This document shows, piece after piece, positions 1 through 9,200 of a DNA stretch of 64,000 bases. The translations under genes were made by a program, and so were the position numbers. Under the pieces are notes generated by a model that ran no database searches, was not told the origin of the DNA, and saw only the letters and a program-made list of their open reading frames with translations. This DNA is from Eubacterium limosum. Its GTDB lineage: Bacteria; Bacillota; Clostridia; Eubacteriales; Eubacteriaceae. Position 1 is the stretch's first letter, and each line of letters opens with the position of its first letter. The stretch covers positions 2,170,001 to 2,234,000 of the forward strand of contig NZ_CP019962.1 in the NCBI RefSeq assembly GCF_000807675.2. The letters are read 5' to 3'.

Positions 1-612
1 GACAGTCTGCAATTTGGAAAAATGCTGGTCGATCTGAATCTGTGCATAAAGCCTCGCCTTTTCGTGATGGATGGAATCATCGCAATGGAGGGGAATGGTC
101 CGGCGTCAGGAACACCTGTCGCCATGAATCTGCTCCTGGTCTCAGATGATCCTGTCGCCCTGGACGCTACCTTTGCCCGTCTGGTGGATCTGGAGCCGTC
201 TTATGTGCCAACCATTGCTTCAGGTGAAGAAATGGGCCTTGGCACTGGTGACGCTGATAAAATTGAGATTCTTGGTGAAAAGCTCGAGGACCACATCAAC
301 CGCAACTTTAATGTTGAGCGGATTCCGGTCCGTTCCGAGGTAAACAGCACTATTGGCCAGCTGTCTAAAATCAGAGGACTGATTACCAGAAAGCCTGTTA
401 TTATCGAAGAACGCTGTGTACGCTGCGGCATCTGCGTAGCCTCCTGTCCTCTGGAGGATAAAGCGCTGACATGGAAAGAAACACGCAATGGCCGCATACC
501 GCATTACAATTACCATAAATGCATTCGCTGTTATTGTTGCCAGGAAATGTGTCCTAAAAAGGCCATTACAGTTAAAACACCGCTTTTAGGTAAATTGTTG
601 ATATATCGTTAA
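1..612 (+). CDS. DUF362-family ferredoxin protein (5' truncated by window edge)
   Basis: The reading frame is open from base 1, so this is the C-terminal part of a larger protein; the first ATG (22) is not a credible start because coding similarity continues upstream of it. The visible part holds the end of a DUF362 domain (stretch around VSDDPVALDAT) followed by a two-cluster ferredoxin domain. CxxCxxCxxxCP motifs begin at 415 and 520, each able to bind a [4Fe-4S] cluster. DUF362 proteins with such tails are common in anaerobes and their reaction is unknown. A strong promoter follows in the gap to ilvB, so the two are probably not co-transcribed only. Confidence 0.8.
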   Translation, partial: DSLQFGKMLVDLNLCIKPRLFVMDGIIAMEGNGPASGTPVAMNLLLVSDDPVALDATFARLVDLEPSYVPTIASGEEMGLGTGDADKIEILGEKLEDHINRNFNVERIPVRSEVNSTIGQLSKIRGLITRKPVIIEERCVRCGICVASCPLEDKALTWKETRNGRIPHYNYHKCIRCYCCQEMCPKKAITVKTPLLGKLLIYR

Positions 613-634
613 ATTTTTATCTTTTAAAATAGTC

Positions 635-663
635 TTGACAGTTTATTTTAAAAATAATATCAT
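635..663 (+). promoter_or_regulatory. Sigma-A promoter of the ilvBN operon
   Basis: TTGACA (635-640) and TATCAT (658-663) are separated by exactly 17 bases. Transcription would start near 670, leaving a leader of about 30-40 bases, too short for a T-box or leader-peptide attenuator. Confidence 0.75.
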
Positions 664-698
664 AGACTGAATTACTAAATTATACTAAAGTAAAGGGA

Positions 699-2345
699 GT
701 GATTCCACTGTTAGCAGCAAAGTTGATTTTAAAGTGTTTGGAGAAAGAGAATGTGGAGGTCGTCTTCGGTTATCCGGGCGGTGCGCTGCTGCCCTTGTAC
801 GAAGCGTTTCGTGAATCCCCCATCCAGCATGTGCTGGTCCGGAATGAACAGGCAGGACCACATTACGCCAGCGGTTATTCAAGAGAGTCCGGCAAGGTAG
901 GCGTCTGTCTGGCAACCTCTGGTCCAGGAGCAACCAATATGGTCACTGGAATCGCTACCGCTTATTTGGATTCTATTCCACTTGTCGCCATTACAGGGCA
1001 GGTTAACAGAGATCTTATTGGAACGGATGCTTTTCAGGAAGCAGATATTACCGGTGCCACCGAGCCGTTTACCAAGCATTCTTATCTGGTTCAGGACGCC
1101 GCAGATATTCCAAGGATTATAAGAGAAGCATTTCACATTGCTTCCACAGGCCGACCGGGCCCTGTTTTGATTGACATTCCAAGAGATGTGCAGAACACAA
1201 ATCTCAAAAGTGTAAAATACTGTGAGAAGGTAGAGATACGGGGATATAAACCAACCTACGAGGGACATACCGGTCAGATACGGAGAGCGATCAGAAAGAT
1301 GAAAGCAGCCAAGCGTCCGATTGTTTATGCTGGCGGCGGCGTTGTTTTAAGCTATGCCGAAAAAGAACTCCTTACCTTTGCCGAACAGAACGGTATTCCT
1401 GTTATCACCACACTGATGGGGATTGGATGCTTCCCGGAAGACAATCCGCTGTATTGCGGTATTGCCGGCAGCCACGGTTTCGAATACTCGAATAAAATTT
1501 TAGAGGCAGCGGATCTTTGCATCTGTGTAGGGGCCCGGATGTCGGACAGGGGAACCAATAACCTGATGGATATGATCAATGATATGGAGCTTATCCATAT
1601 TGACATTGACCCTGCGGAAATCGGAAAAAACATTGATGATACCAATGTGCCCATTGTAGGCGATGCGCGTACGGTTTTACTCGACCTGATCCAGAAGGAT
1701 TTAAAAAAGGATACCAGAGACTGGCTGAAAACCATTGAGATCATCAAGGAAAACCATCCGCTCCTGTACGACACACATCTGGATTTAGGCCTGGTGAATC
1801 CCAAGCTTTTGTTTGAAAAGTTAGGGGAGATCGCTTCGGATAACGCAACCGTTGTTGCTGATGTTGGGCTGAATCAGATTTGGTCGGCGCTGTATTTCAA
1901 GGTTTGTAAGGATCGGCATTACTTTACTTCAGGTGGTTTGGGAACGATGGGCTACAGTATCCCGGCAGCTGGTGGCGCTGCTTTTGCGACGCGGGAAAAT
2001 CCGAAGCAGATTTTCGCGATTTGCGGTGACGGCAGCTTCCAGATGTCCATGGGTGAGCTGGGAGTTATCGCAGAGCACAATCTGGATATCAATATGATTA
2101 TGATCAACAATCATAAGCTTGGAATGGTTCGGCAGCTCCAGCACGATATTTATGGCAAAAATCATTACAGCGGCACAGACATTAACTTCAGCATTGATTT
2201 TATGAAGCTGGCTGAGGCATACGGTATTAAAGGGTATCGGGCAAGCACAAATGTAGAGGCTGAAGCTGCCTTAAATGATGCCGTCGCTCATAAAGGGCCG
2301 ACTCTGATCGAATGTCAGGTTCATGAAGACTTTATAAAGATTTAG
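699..2345 (+). CDS. ilvB: Acetolactate synthase large (catalytic) subunit
   Basis: Thiamine-diphosphate enzyme that condenses two pyruvates to 2-acetolactate, or pyruvate with 2-oxobutyrate, at the head of valine, leucine and isoleucine synthesis. The N-terminal domain has the FGYPGG and RNEQ signatures, including the catalytic glutamate; the C-terminal domain has the GDGSFQM...NN diphosphate/Mg site. About 548 residues is family-normal. The start is uncertain. GTG at 699 overlaps the AAAGGGAG ribosome site, whereas CTG at 708 sits about 6 bases after it and gives the usual LAAKLILKCLE beginning; no in-frame ATG exists near the start. The small subunit follows after 10 bases. Confidence 0.95.
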   Translation: MIPLLAAKLILKCLEKENVEVVFGYPGGALLPLYEAFRESPIQHVLVRNEQAGPHYASGYSRESGKVGVCLATSGPGATNMVTGIATAYLDSIPLVAITGQVNRDLIGTDAFQEADITGATEPFTKHSYLVQDAADIPRIIREAFHIASTGRPGPVLIDIPRDVQNTNLKSVKYCEKVEIRGYKPTYEGHTGQIRRAIRKMKAAKRPIVYAGGGVVLSYAEKELLTFAEQNGIPVITTLMGIGCFPEDNPLYCGIAGSHGFEYSNKILEAADLCICVGARMSDRGTNNLMDMINDMELIHIDIDPAEIGKNIDDTNVPIVGDARTVLLDLIQKDLKKDTRDWLKTIEIIKENHPLLYDTHLDLGLVNPKLLFEKLGEIASDNATVVADVGLNQIWSALYFKVCKDRHYFTSGGLGTMGYSIPAAGGAAFATRENPKQIFAICGDGSFQMSMGELGVIAEHNLDINMIMINNHKLGMVRQLQHDIYGKNHYSGTDINFSIDFMKLAEAYGIKGYRASTNVEAEAALNDAVAHKGPTLIECQVHEDFIKI

Positions 2346-2355
2346 GAGAGAAGCC

Positions 2356-2844
2356 ATGGAAAACTATTGTTTATCCCTCTTGGTTGAAAATAACTTTGGG
2401 GTTTTAAGCCGTATTGCAGGGCTTTTTGCACGGCGCGGCTATAATATTGACAGCCTGACTGTCGGCACAACAGAGGATGCCAAGGTATCCCGTATCACCA
2501 TCACGGTTACGGGTGATGAGCATATCCTTGCTCAGATAAAAAAACAGCTCAATAAGCTTATCGATGTCATCAAGGTCATTGAACTTAAGCCTGAGGACTC
2601 CATTCGCAGGGAGCTGGTGTTTATTAAGGTCAAAGCCAATGATGAAACCCGCTCAAACATTGTAGAAATCTCCAATTTATTCAGAGCCAATGTTGTAGAT
2701 GTGGCACGCGAAAGCCTGGTGCTGGAGATTACCGGTACCCGGGATAAGGTCGATGCGTTTTTTAATATGATTGAGCCCTATGGAATTTTAGAATTTGTGC
2801 GCTCCGGCGATACTGGCCTTCAGAGAGGCCACCGGATGATTTAG
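2356..2844 (+). CDS. ilvN: Acetolactate synthase small (regulatory) subunit
   Basis: Regulatory partner of IlvB that confers valine feedback control. The N-terminal half is an ACT domain (VENNFGVLSRIAGLFARRGYNI), followed by the ALS_ss_C domain; 162 residues is typical. An AGGAGAG site overlaps the ilvB stop codon, and the ilvB-ilvN spacing of 10 bases implies co-translation. Confidence 0.95.
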   Translation: MENYCLSLLVENNFGVLSRIAGLFARRGYNIDSLTVGTTEDAKVSRITITVTGDEHILAQIKKQLNKLIDVIKVIELKPEDSIRRELVFIKVKANDETRSNIVEISNLFRANVVDVARESLVLEITGTRDKVDAFFNMIEPYGILEFVRSGDTGLQRGHRMI

Positions 2845-2856
2845 GTGCTGCGGGGA

Positions 2857-3771
2857 ATGAATTCAAAAAATAGAGGAGTATGCTTTATTTTACTGGCCGT
2901 CACACTGATGAGTACAGGCGGCCTTTTAATTAAAAGCATTGAGGCGAGTGCGATCAGCATTGCGTTTGGGAGAAGCTTGATTGCAGGGTGCGTTTTTCTG
3001 CCGTTTATAAAATGGAAAAAAATTAAGTTCAGCAAAAATTATATAGGTCTTATTATTTCTTATACTTATCTGACCATTAGTTTTGTCATTGCCACTAAGC
3101 TGACAACTGCTGCCAATGCGATTATACTACAGTGTACAGCACCTCTGTGGCTCTATCTGGCCTATCTTATCGGAGGAAAGAAGAAACTGGTCGTGCGGGA
3201 GTTTATTCCAAGGGTTACGATCTTAGCCGGAATTATCATTATTTTTTGCGACCCGCTGAACGCCTCTGGCAATGTGACCGCCATGGCTGGAAATATTTTA
3301 GCCTTATCAGCCGGTATTGCTTATGCGCTTGAACAGTATTTTATGGAGAAAAAGTATCCGATGGATGACATCACCATCATTGGATTTATCAATTTTATCA
3401 TGGCTGGGGTAATGCTTGTGTTTATGCACAGCCAGATATCTTTTTCGGGTATCCCCGCGATAAACTGGCTGTACCTTGTATTACTCGGCGTCTTTCAAAT
3501 TGGTATCTCTTACCTGTTTTTTCTCAAAGGGGTCCGGTTGGTATCGGCATTTGAAGCGTCGATTCTCTCGTTGCTGGAGCCGATACTTAACCCTGTCTTT
3601 GTCTTTTTATTTGTGGGCGAGGTTCCGAGTACTTACACAATTTGCGGATTTGCGGCCATTTTATGTGGGATTATGCTGACACTTATTCCCAATAAAAAGG
3701 CAACTGTGGTGGCATTGGGAATGGAAGAAGTCACCGAGACTGAAGAACAAAAGAAAAAATTATTAGAATAA
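2857..3771 (+). CDS. EamA (DMT) family membrane transporter
   Basis: About 304 residues with ten predicted hydrophobic helices in two EamA repeats, as in drug/metabolite transporters that export amino acids or other small metabolites. ATG at 2857 starts the usual helix-1 sequence; a GTG at 2845 directly after the ilvN stop is in frame and would add four residues. Only 12 bases separate it from ilvN, so it is probably co-transcribed, and export of an amino acid or keto acid is a fair but unproven guess. The C-terminal tail is charged and cytoplasmic. Confidence 0.8.
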   Translation: MNSKNRGVCFILLAVTLMSTGGLLIKSIEASAISIAFGRSLIAGCVFLPFIKWKKIKFSKNYIGLIISYTYLTISFVIATKLTTAANAIILQCTAPLWLYLAYLIGGKKKLVVREFIPRVTILAGIIIIFCDPLNASGNVTAMAGNILALSAGIAYALEQYFMEKKYPMDDITIIGFINFIMAGVMLVFMHSQISFSGIPAINWLYLVLLGVFQIGISYLFFLKGVRLVSAFEASILSLLEPILNPVFVFLFVGEVPSTYTICGFAAILCGIMLTLIPNKKATVVALGMEEVTETEEQKKKLLE

Positions 3772-3796
3772 AAGTGAAAAAATTCGCAAGAAAAGC

Positions 3797-3824
3797 TTGC
3801 AAAATTTTAAAATAGTAGTATAAT
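3797..3824 (+). promoter_or_regulatory. Promoter of the transhydrogenase operon
   Basis: TTGCAA (3797-3802), 16-base spacer, TATAAT (3819-3824). The predicted leader of about 160 bases contains the hairpin at 3876-3901. Confidence 0.6.
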
Positions 3825-3875
3825 AAAATCAATAAGGATTTATACTATAGAATAAGAAAATATTACCGCAAAACA

Positions 3876-3901
3876 TTCCCGTTTTATCCTTAAAACGGGA
3901 A
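3876..3901 (+). other. Hairpin in operon leader
   Basis: An 11-bp perfect stem (TTCCCGTTTTA with its complement) around a TCCT loop, followed by a weak AAATTTCTTT run. It could be a leaky terminator, an attenuator or a transcript-stabilising structure between the promoter and the first gene. Confidence 0.5.
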
Positions 3902-3989
3902 AATTTCTTTAAAAAAATTGGATACATTGTGCAAGTGGAAGAAATTGAGAAAGCTTGTTAAATCAGGAAGAAAAAAGTAAGGAGTAATT

Positions 3990-4508
3990 ATGAATCACGA
4001 ACACCATCATGATCATCACTGTGGCTGCGGCTGTCAGGATGAACCCAAATTTCCAGAATTAGATGCAGTTCTGGACGCGTACGCCGATGTGGCAGGAAGC
4101 CTGATTACCATTCTGCAGAAGGCTCAGGAAACTTACGGCTATTTGTCTCCGGACTTAATGTTGTATATTTCTCGTGAAACAGACATTCCAGTAGCGAAGA
4201 TATACGGTGTTGCAACTTTTTATGCCCAATTCCGTATGAATCCTGTCGGTAAGCATCTGATCATGCTATGTCAGGGAACAGCCTGCCATGTTAATGGATC
4301 TTCGATGATTGAGGAGGCCGTAGTAGAGTATCTTGGAATTAACGAAGGGGAAACCACTGAGGATGGCCTTTTCACTTTAGAGAATGTTGCATGCCTGGGC
4401 TGCTGCTCTTTATCGCCGGTTATGATGATTGACGGAGAAACCTATGGGCAGCTTACAAAAGATAAGGTAGTTAACATTTTAACAGAACTGAAGGAACAGG
4501 AGGCGTAG
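3990..4508 (+). CDS. NuoE-like [2Fe-2S] subunit of bifurcating transhydrogenase (Stn/HydC type)
   Basis: A 172-residue thioredoxin-fold NuoE family protein. The [2Fe-2S] ligands are the C94-x4-C99 and C135-x3-C139 pairs. Its role would be to pass electrons between the flavin subunit and the rest of the complex. The N-terminus is extended by a His/Cys-rich segment (residues 3-15: seven His and three Cys), not typical of NuoE and possibly metal binding. A strong AAGGAG site precedes ATG 3990. The next gene starts 3 bases after the stop. The order NuoE-NuoF-fusion matches acetogen Stn-type transhydrogenases and [FeFe] hydrogenases (HydC-HydB-HydA), but no hydrogenase H-cluster domain follows. 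Confidence 0.88.
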   Translation: MNHEHHHDHHCGCGCQDEPKFPELDAVLDAYADVAGSLITILQKAQETYGYLSPDLMLYISRETDIPVAKIYGVATFYAQFRMNPVGKHLIMLCQGTACHVNGSSMIEEAVVEYLGINEGETTEDGLFTLENVACLGCCSLSPVMMIDGETYGQLTKDKVVNILTELKEQEA

Positions 4509-4511
4509 GCG

Positions 4512-6269
4512 ATGGAAAACTATAAAGTAATCATTGGACAGGGAAGCTGCGGGATCGCTGCTGGCGCCGCAAAGGTGGAAGAAGCCTTTAAAGATCAGAT
4601 TGCTGCAAAGAGTCTGAGCATTGATCTTGAAAAAACAGGCTGTATCGGCACCTGTTATCTGGAACCCATTGTGGATGTGGTTGATCCTTCCGGCAGTAAG
4701 ATTACCTATGTCAATGTAAATACCGCTGATGTTGAACGCATTGTGGATGAACATATCCTTGGTCAGAAAAATATTACAGATCTGCAGATGGCTGCTCAGG
4801 ACAGAGAAATGATTGCCAAGCAAAAGCGCGTGGTACTTCAGAACTGTGGTATCATTGATCCTGAACGTATTGAGGATTATCTGGCTGTAGAGGGCTATAA
4901 AGCCGCTGAGAAGGCCATTAAGATGACGCCTGAGGAAATCATTGAAACGGTCAAAATCGCTGGATTAGGGGGCCGTGGTGGTGCAGGATTCCCAACCTGG
5001 TTTAAATGGAACGAGGCTCATAAGGCAAAGGGGGATGTCAAATATTTGATCTGTAACGCTGACGAAGGTGACCCTGGCGCATTTATGGACCGGTCCGTTC
5101 TCGAAAGTGATCCTCATGCGCTTATTGAAGGCATGATCATTGCCGCTAAGGCTATTGGGGCCAGCCAGGGGGTTGTCTATGTCCGCGCCGAGTATCCGCT
5201 GGCCATCAAGCGTCTTGAAAATGCCATTGGACAGGCTAGAGAAAAAGGATACCTGGGCGAAAATATTTTTGGTTCAGCCTTCAGCTTTGATCTGAGAATA
5301 AAAGCCGGCGCCGGTGCTTTTGTCTGCGGTGAAGAAACCGCGTTAATCGCATCACTTGAAGGCGAACGCGGGATGCCCCGCCTCAAGCCGCCATTCCCGG
5401 CACAGAAGGGCTACTGGGCAAAACCGACCAATATTAATAACGTAGAAACCTATGCAAACGTGCCGTGGATCTTCAGAAACTCCGGTGAAACCTATGGGCA
5501 GCTCGGAAATGAAAACTCCAAGGGGACCAAAGTATTTGCCTTAACCGGTAAAATCAAAAAGGGCGGCCTGGTTGAAATTCCAATGGGATTAACCCTTCGT
5601 GATGTTATTTATGATATTGGCGGCGGCATTAAAAACGATAAGGCCTTTAAGGCTGTTCAGATGGGCGGGCCATCCGGAGGATGTGTTCCGGCTGAGCTGG
5701 TGGATACGGTTATCGACTACCCTTCCATTATTAAAACCGGCGCGATCATGGGCTCCGGCGGGATGGTTGTTATGGATGAAACCACCTGTATGGTTGATAT
5801 GGCGCGTTTCTTCCTGGATTTCACCCGGAAAGAATCCTGTGGTAAATGCAACTACTGCCGCATTGGGACCATGCGTATGCTGGAAATTTTGACACGTATC
5901 ACAGAAGGCGATGGACGCGACGGTGACATCGAGCTTCTCGAAGAGCTCTGCCTCAAGGTTAAGGAGGGTTCTATGTGTGGTCTTGGCCAGACAGCACCGA
6001 ACCCTGTTCTCACCACACTACGTTATTTCAGAAACGAGTATGAAGATCATATTTACAAGCATAAGTGTACAGCTCACAGCTGTAAGGCCCTGATTACCTA
6101 CAGCATTGATGAAGAAAAATGCGTTGGCTGTACCCGATGTGCTAAAAACTGCCCTGTTGAGGCCATTTCAGGCGCACCTAAGAAAGTTCATGTTATCGAT
6201 CAGGAAAAATGTATTAAGTGCGGCAAATGTGCCAGCGTTTGTAAATTTGATGCGGTAATCGTGGATTAG
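4512..6269 (+). CDS. NuoF-like NADH/FMN subunit of bifurcating transhydrogenase (Stn/HydB type)
   Basis: 585 residues. An N-terminal thioredoxin-like region carries Cys44 and Cys48 (TGCIGTC). It is followed by the FMN/NADH fold with GLGGRGGAGFP at 151-161, the SLBB region, the [4Fe-4S] site SCGKCNYC (442-449) with SMCG (487-490), and a C-terminal 2[4Fe-4S] ferredoxin domain (CVGCTRCAKNCP from 537, CIKCGKCASVC from 567). This is the HydB/StnB architecture, where the FMN is the proposed bifurcation centre. It would oxidise or reduce NADH in the cytoplasm and exchange electrons with ferredoxin. It is translationally coupled to both neighbours. Confidence 0.9.
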   Translation: MENYKVIIGQGSCGIAAGAAKVEEAFKDQIAAKSLSIDLEKTGCIGTCYLEPIVDVVDPSGSKITYVNVNTADVERIVDEHILGQKNITDLQMAAQDREMIAKQKRVVLQNCGIIDPERIEDYLAVEGYKAAEKAIKMTPEEIIETVKIAGLGGRGGAGFPTWFKWNEAHKAKGDVKYLICNADEGDPGAFMDRSVLESDPHALIEGMIIAAKAIGASQGVVYVRAEYPLAIKRLENAIGQAREKGYLGENIFGSAFSFDLRIKAGAGAFVCGEETALIASLEGERGMPRLKPPFPAQKGYWAKPTNINNVETYANVPWIFRNSGETYGQLGNENSKGTKVFALTGKIKKGGLVEIPMGLTLRDVIYDIGGGIKNDKAFKAVQMGGPSGGCVPAELVDTVIDYPSIIKTGAIMGSGGMVVMDETTCMVDMARFFLDFTRKESCGKCNYCRIGTMRMLEILTRITEGDGRDGDIELLEELCLKVKEGSMCGLGQTAPNPVLTTLRYFRNEYEDHIYKHKCTAHSCKALITYSIDEEKCVGCTRCAKNCPVEAISGAPKKVHVIDQEKCIKCGKCASVCKFDAVIVD

Positions 6270-6284
6270 GAAGGAGTGAGGGAC

Positions 6285-9200
6285 ATGAAGAAATTAAGAA
6301 TTAACATTAACGGAAAAGAAGTAACGGGTTTTGCAGAACAGACCATTTTAGATGTTGCCCGCGAAAACGGTATTGATATCCCGACTCTTTGCTATGACGA
6401 ACGCACCGAGATTTATGGCTCCTGCGGCCTCTGCATGGTAGAAGTTGAAGGTAATCCAAAGCTCTTGAAAGCCTGCGCAACGCCCATTGCTGAGGGAATG
6501 GTTATCACGACTAAATCTGACAGAGTGTTGGAATCCAGAAAAACAAACCTGGAGCTTCTGTTATCCAAGCATATCGGCGATTGTGTGGCACCGTGTCAGC
6601 TGGAATGTCCGGGACAGACAGACTGTCAGGGATACGTTGGGCTTATAGCAAACGGGGAATATGAAGAAGCCATCAAGCTGATCAAGGATCGTCTGCCTTT
6701 GCCGGCATCTATTGGACGTGTTTGTCCGCACCCCTGCGAAAAGGCCTGCCGACGCGGCTTAGTAGATGAGCCTGTTTCGATTTTATGGCTCAAGCGATTT
6801 GCGGCGGATCTGGACATCGACAAAGGAATGTTTATGCCTGAAATCGCACCGGATACCCACAAAAGCATTGGCGTTATCGGCGGCGGCCCTGGCGGACTGA
6901 CTGCAGCTTATTTTCTGAGAAAAGCGGGACATGCGGTCACCATATATGAAGCGATGCCTAAAGCCGGTGGAATGCTGCGCTATGGGATTCCTGAATATCG
7001 TCTGCCCAAAACCGTTCTGGATGAGGAAATCAAGCTGATAGAAGATATGGGCGTCACCATTAAGACAGGGGTACGCATTGGCGCGGATCTGCCCTTTGAG
7101 ACCCTGAGAAAACAGCATGACGCCATGTATGTTGCCATTGGCGCCTGGACCAGCAGCGGACTGCGCTGTGAAGGCGTCGACGCTGATGGGGTCATTGGCG
7201 GGATTGAACTGCTCAGACAGATTGTCAACAATGAACCGGCAAACCTGGGTGACAGAGTCGCCATTGTCGGCGGCGGGAATACTGCTATGGATGCCTGCAG
7301 AAGCGCAGTACGCTTAGGTGCAAAGGAAGTTTATAATGTGTATCGCCGTACAGTAGCGGAAATGCCGGCTGAACAGGAAGAGATCGAGGAAGCGCAGGAA
7401 GAAGGCGTTGTCTTTAAGAACCTGTGCAATCCGATAGAAATTATTAAAGATGAAAATGGACATGTCAAGCAGATGCTGCTTCAGAAAATGGAACTGGGTG
7501 AACCGGATGCCAGTGGCCGCCGCCGTCCTGTTCCCATTGAAGGAGAAACGGAACGGATTGATGTGGACACTGTTATTCTGGCCATTGGCCAGGGAATAGA
7601 CCCTGAAGGTATGGACGGGCTTGAACTGACGAAGTTCAATACAGTTGTCGCAGATGAAGAAACCTTTACGACGAACCTTGAGGGCGTCTTTGCAGGCGGT
7701 GACTGTGCCAATGACGGCGCTTCTATTGCGATCCGTGCCATTGGAGAAGCTAAAAAGGCAGTCAGCTTTATTAACGGATATCTGCAGGGACATGAAATTC
7801 GTTATCGCAAACCCTATTATGTCACCAGAGATGATATCGACGCAGATTATCTGGAAGGCAAAAAGAAATATAAGCGGCCTCCAATGGCGCATCTTACACC
7901 AGAGGAACGTAAAAATACCTTTGAAGAAATCGTCAAGGGTTATACACCTGAACAGGCCAGAGAAGAAGCGTCACGCTGTCTGGAATGCGGCTGTCACGAT
8001 TACTTTGAATGTAAGCTGGTAGATTACGCCAATCAGTATGATGTGGCACCTGAACGCTTTGACGGTGAAAATGAAGAACTGATTTTTGAAGACGACCATC
8101 CATTTATTGTACGCAACCCTAATAAATGTATTCTCTGTGGCCGCTGTGTACGTGCCTGTGATGAGGTTGTTGGAGTGACCGCTCTTGGCCTGATGAATCG
8201 TGGCTTTGATACTGTCGTTGTACCGTCCCTTGGCGGAAAACTGGCTGATTCCGGCTGTATTTCCTGTGGAACCTGTATTTCTGTATGCCCAACCGGAGCG
8301 CTGGGAGAACGGGCGAGAGGCTTCAAGAACGTGCCGACCGATACAAAGAAGACACTAACAACCTGCGGATACTGTGGCGCCGGCTGCCAAATGGTAGTTG
8401 AGACCATGGGCGACACCATCGTGAAAGCAGTGCCAACCGATATCACTGCTGCGAATAATGAAGGCGTGATGTGTGGACGCGGACGTTTTGGAACTAACCA
8501 GGTTCAGTTGGGCGATCGCCTGACCAAGCCGTTAATCCGAAATGCAAAGGGACAACTGGAGGAAACAGACTGGTATGACGCTTTTGTCGCAATCGCCAAA
8601 AAAGCACAGACCATTTCTGCAAGAAATGGAGCAGAGGCTTTAAAAGTTGCTGTTTCACCCAAATATACTACTGAAGAGATTGCCATGATTAAAAAGCTGG
8701 CAGATAGTCTGAGAGCAGAAACATTCTCCTTCAGCAACACCGCTCACGGCGAAGATTCCGTACTGCCGTGCAGCGGCGAAATCCACAGTATGGATGAAGT
8801 TCTTTCAGCAGACGCTATACTGGTGCTGGGGTGCCTGCGGATAAACAACCCTGTGCTGCGCTATAAGCTCAGCCAGGCTTCTAAACGCGGTGCCTCAATC
8901 TTCTTCATCAATGCAGCTGAAGATGGGATGAATCGCATTGGGGATGAATTTACAACCGAATATGACGACTTGGATTTCCTGGGCGAAATTACAAAATATG
9001 TCCTTGAAAATCGGAAGGCAGCAGACACCCCCGATGGTTTAGAAGATTTGAAGGATTCTCTGGCAGCGCTTGAGATCAGCGAAGAATCTGAAATGATCGG
9101 GAATGCACTGGTGAACGCGAAACACCCGATGGTGGTTCTTGGCGGTAAATATATCACGGAAGAAGCTTCTGCTCTGGCAGCAGATATTGCGGTCCTCTTA

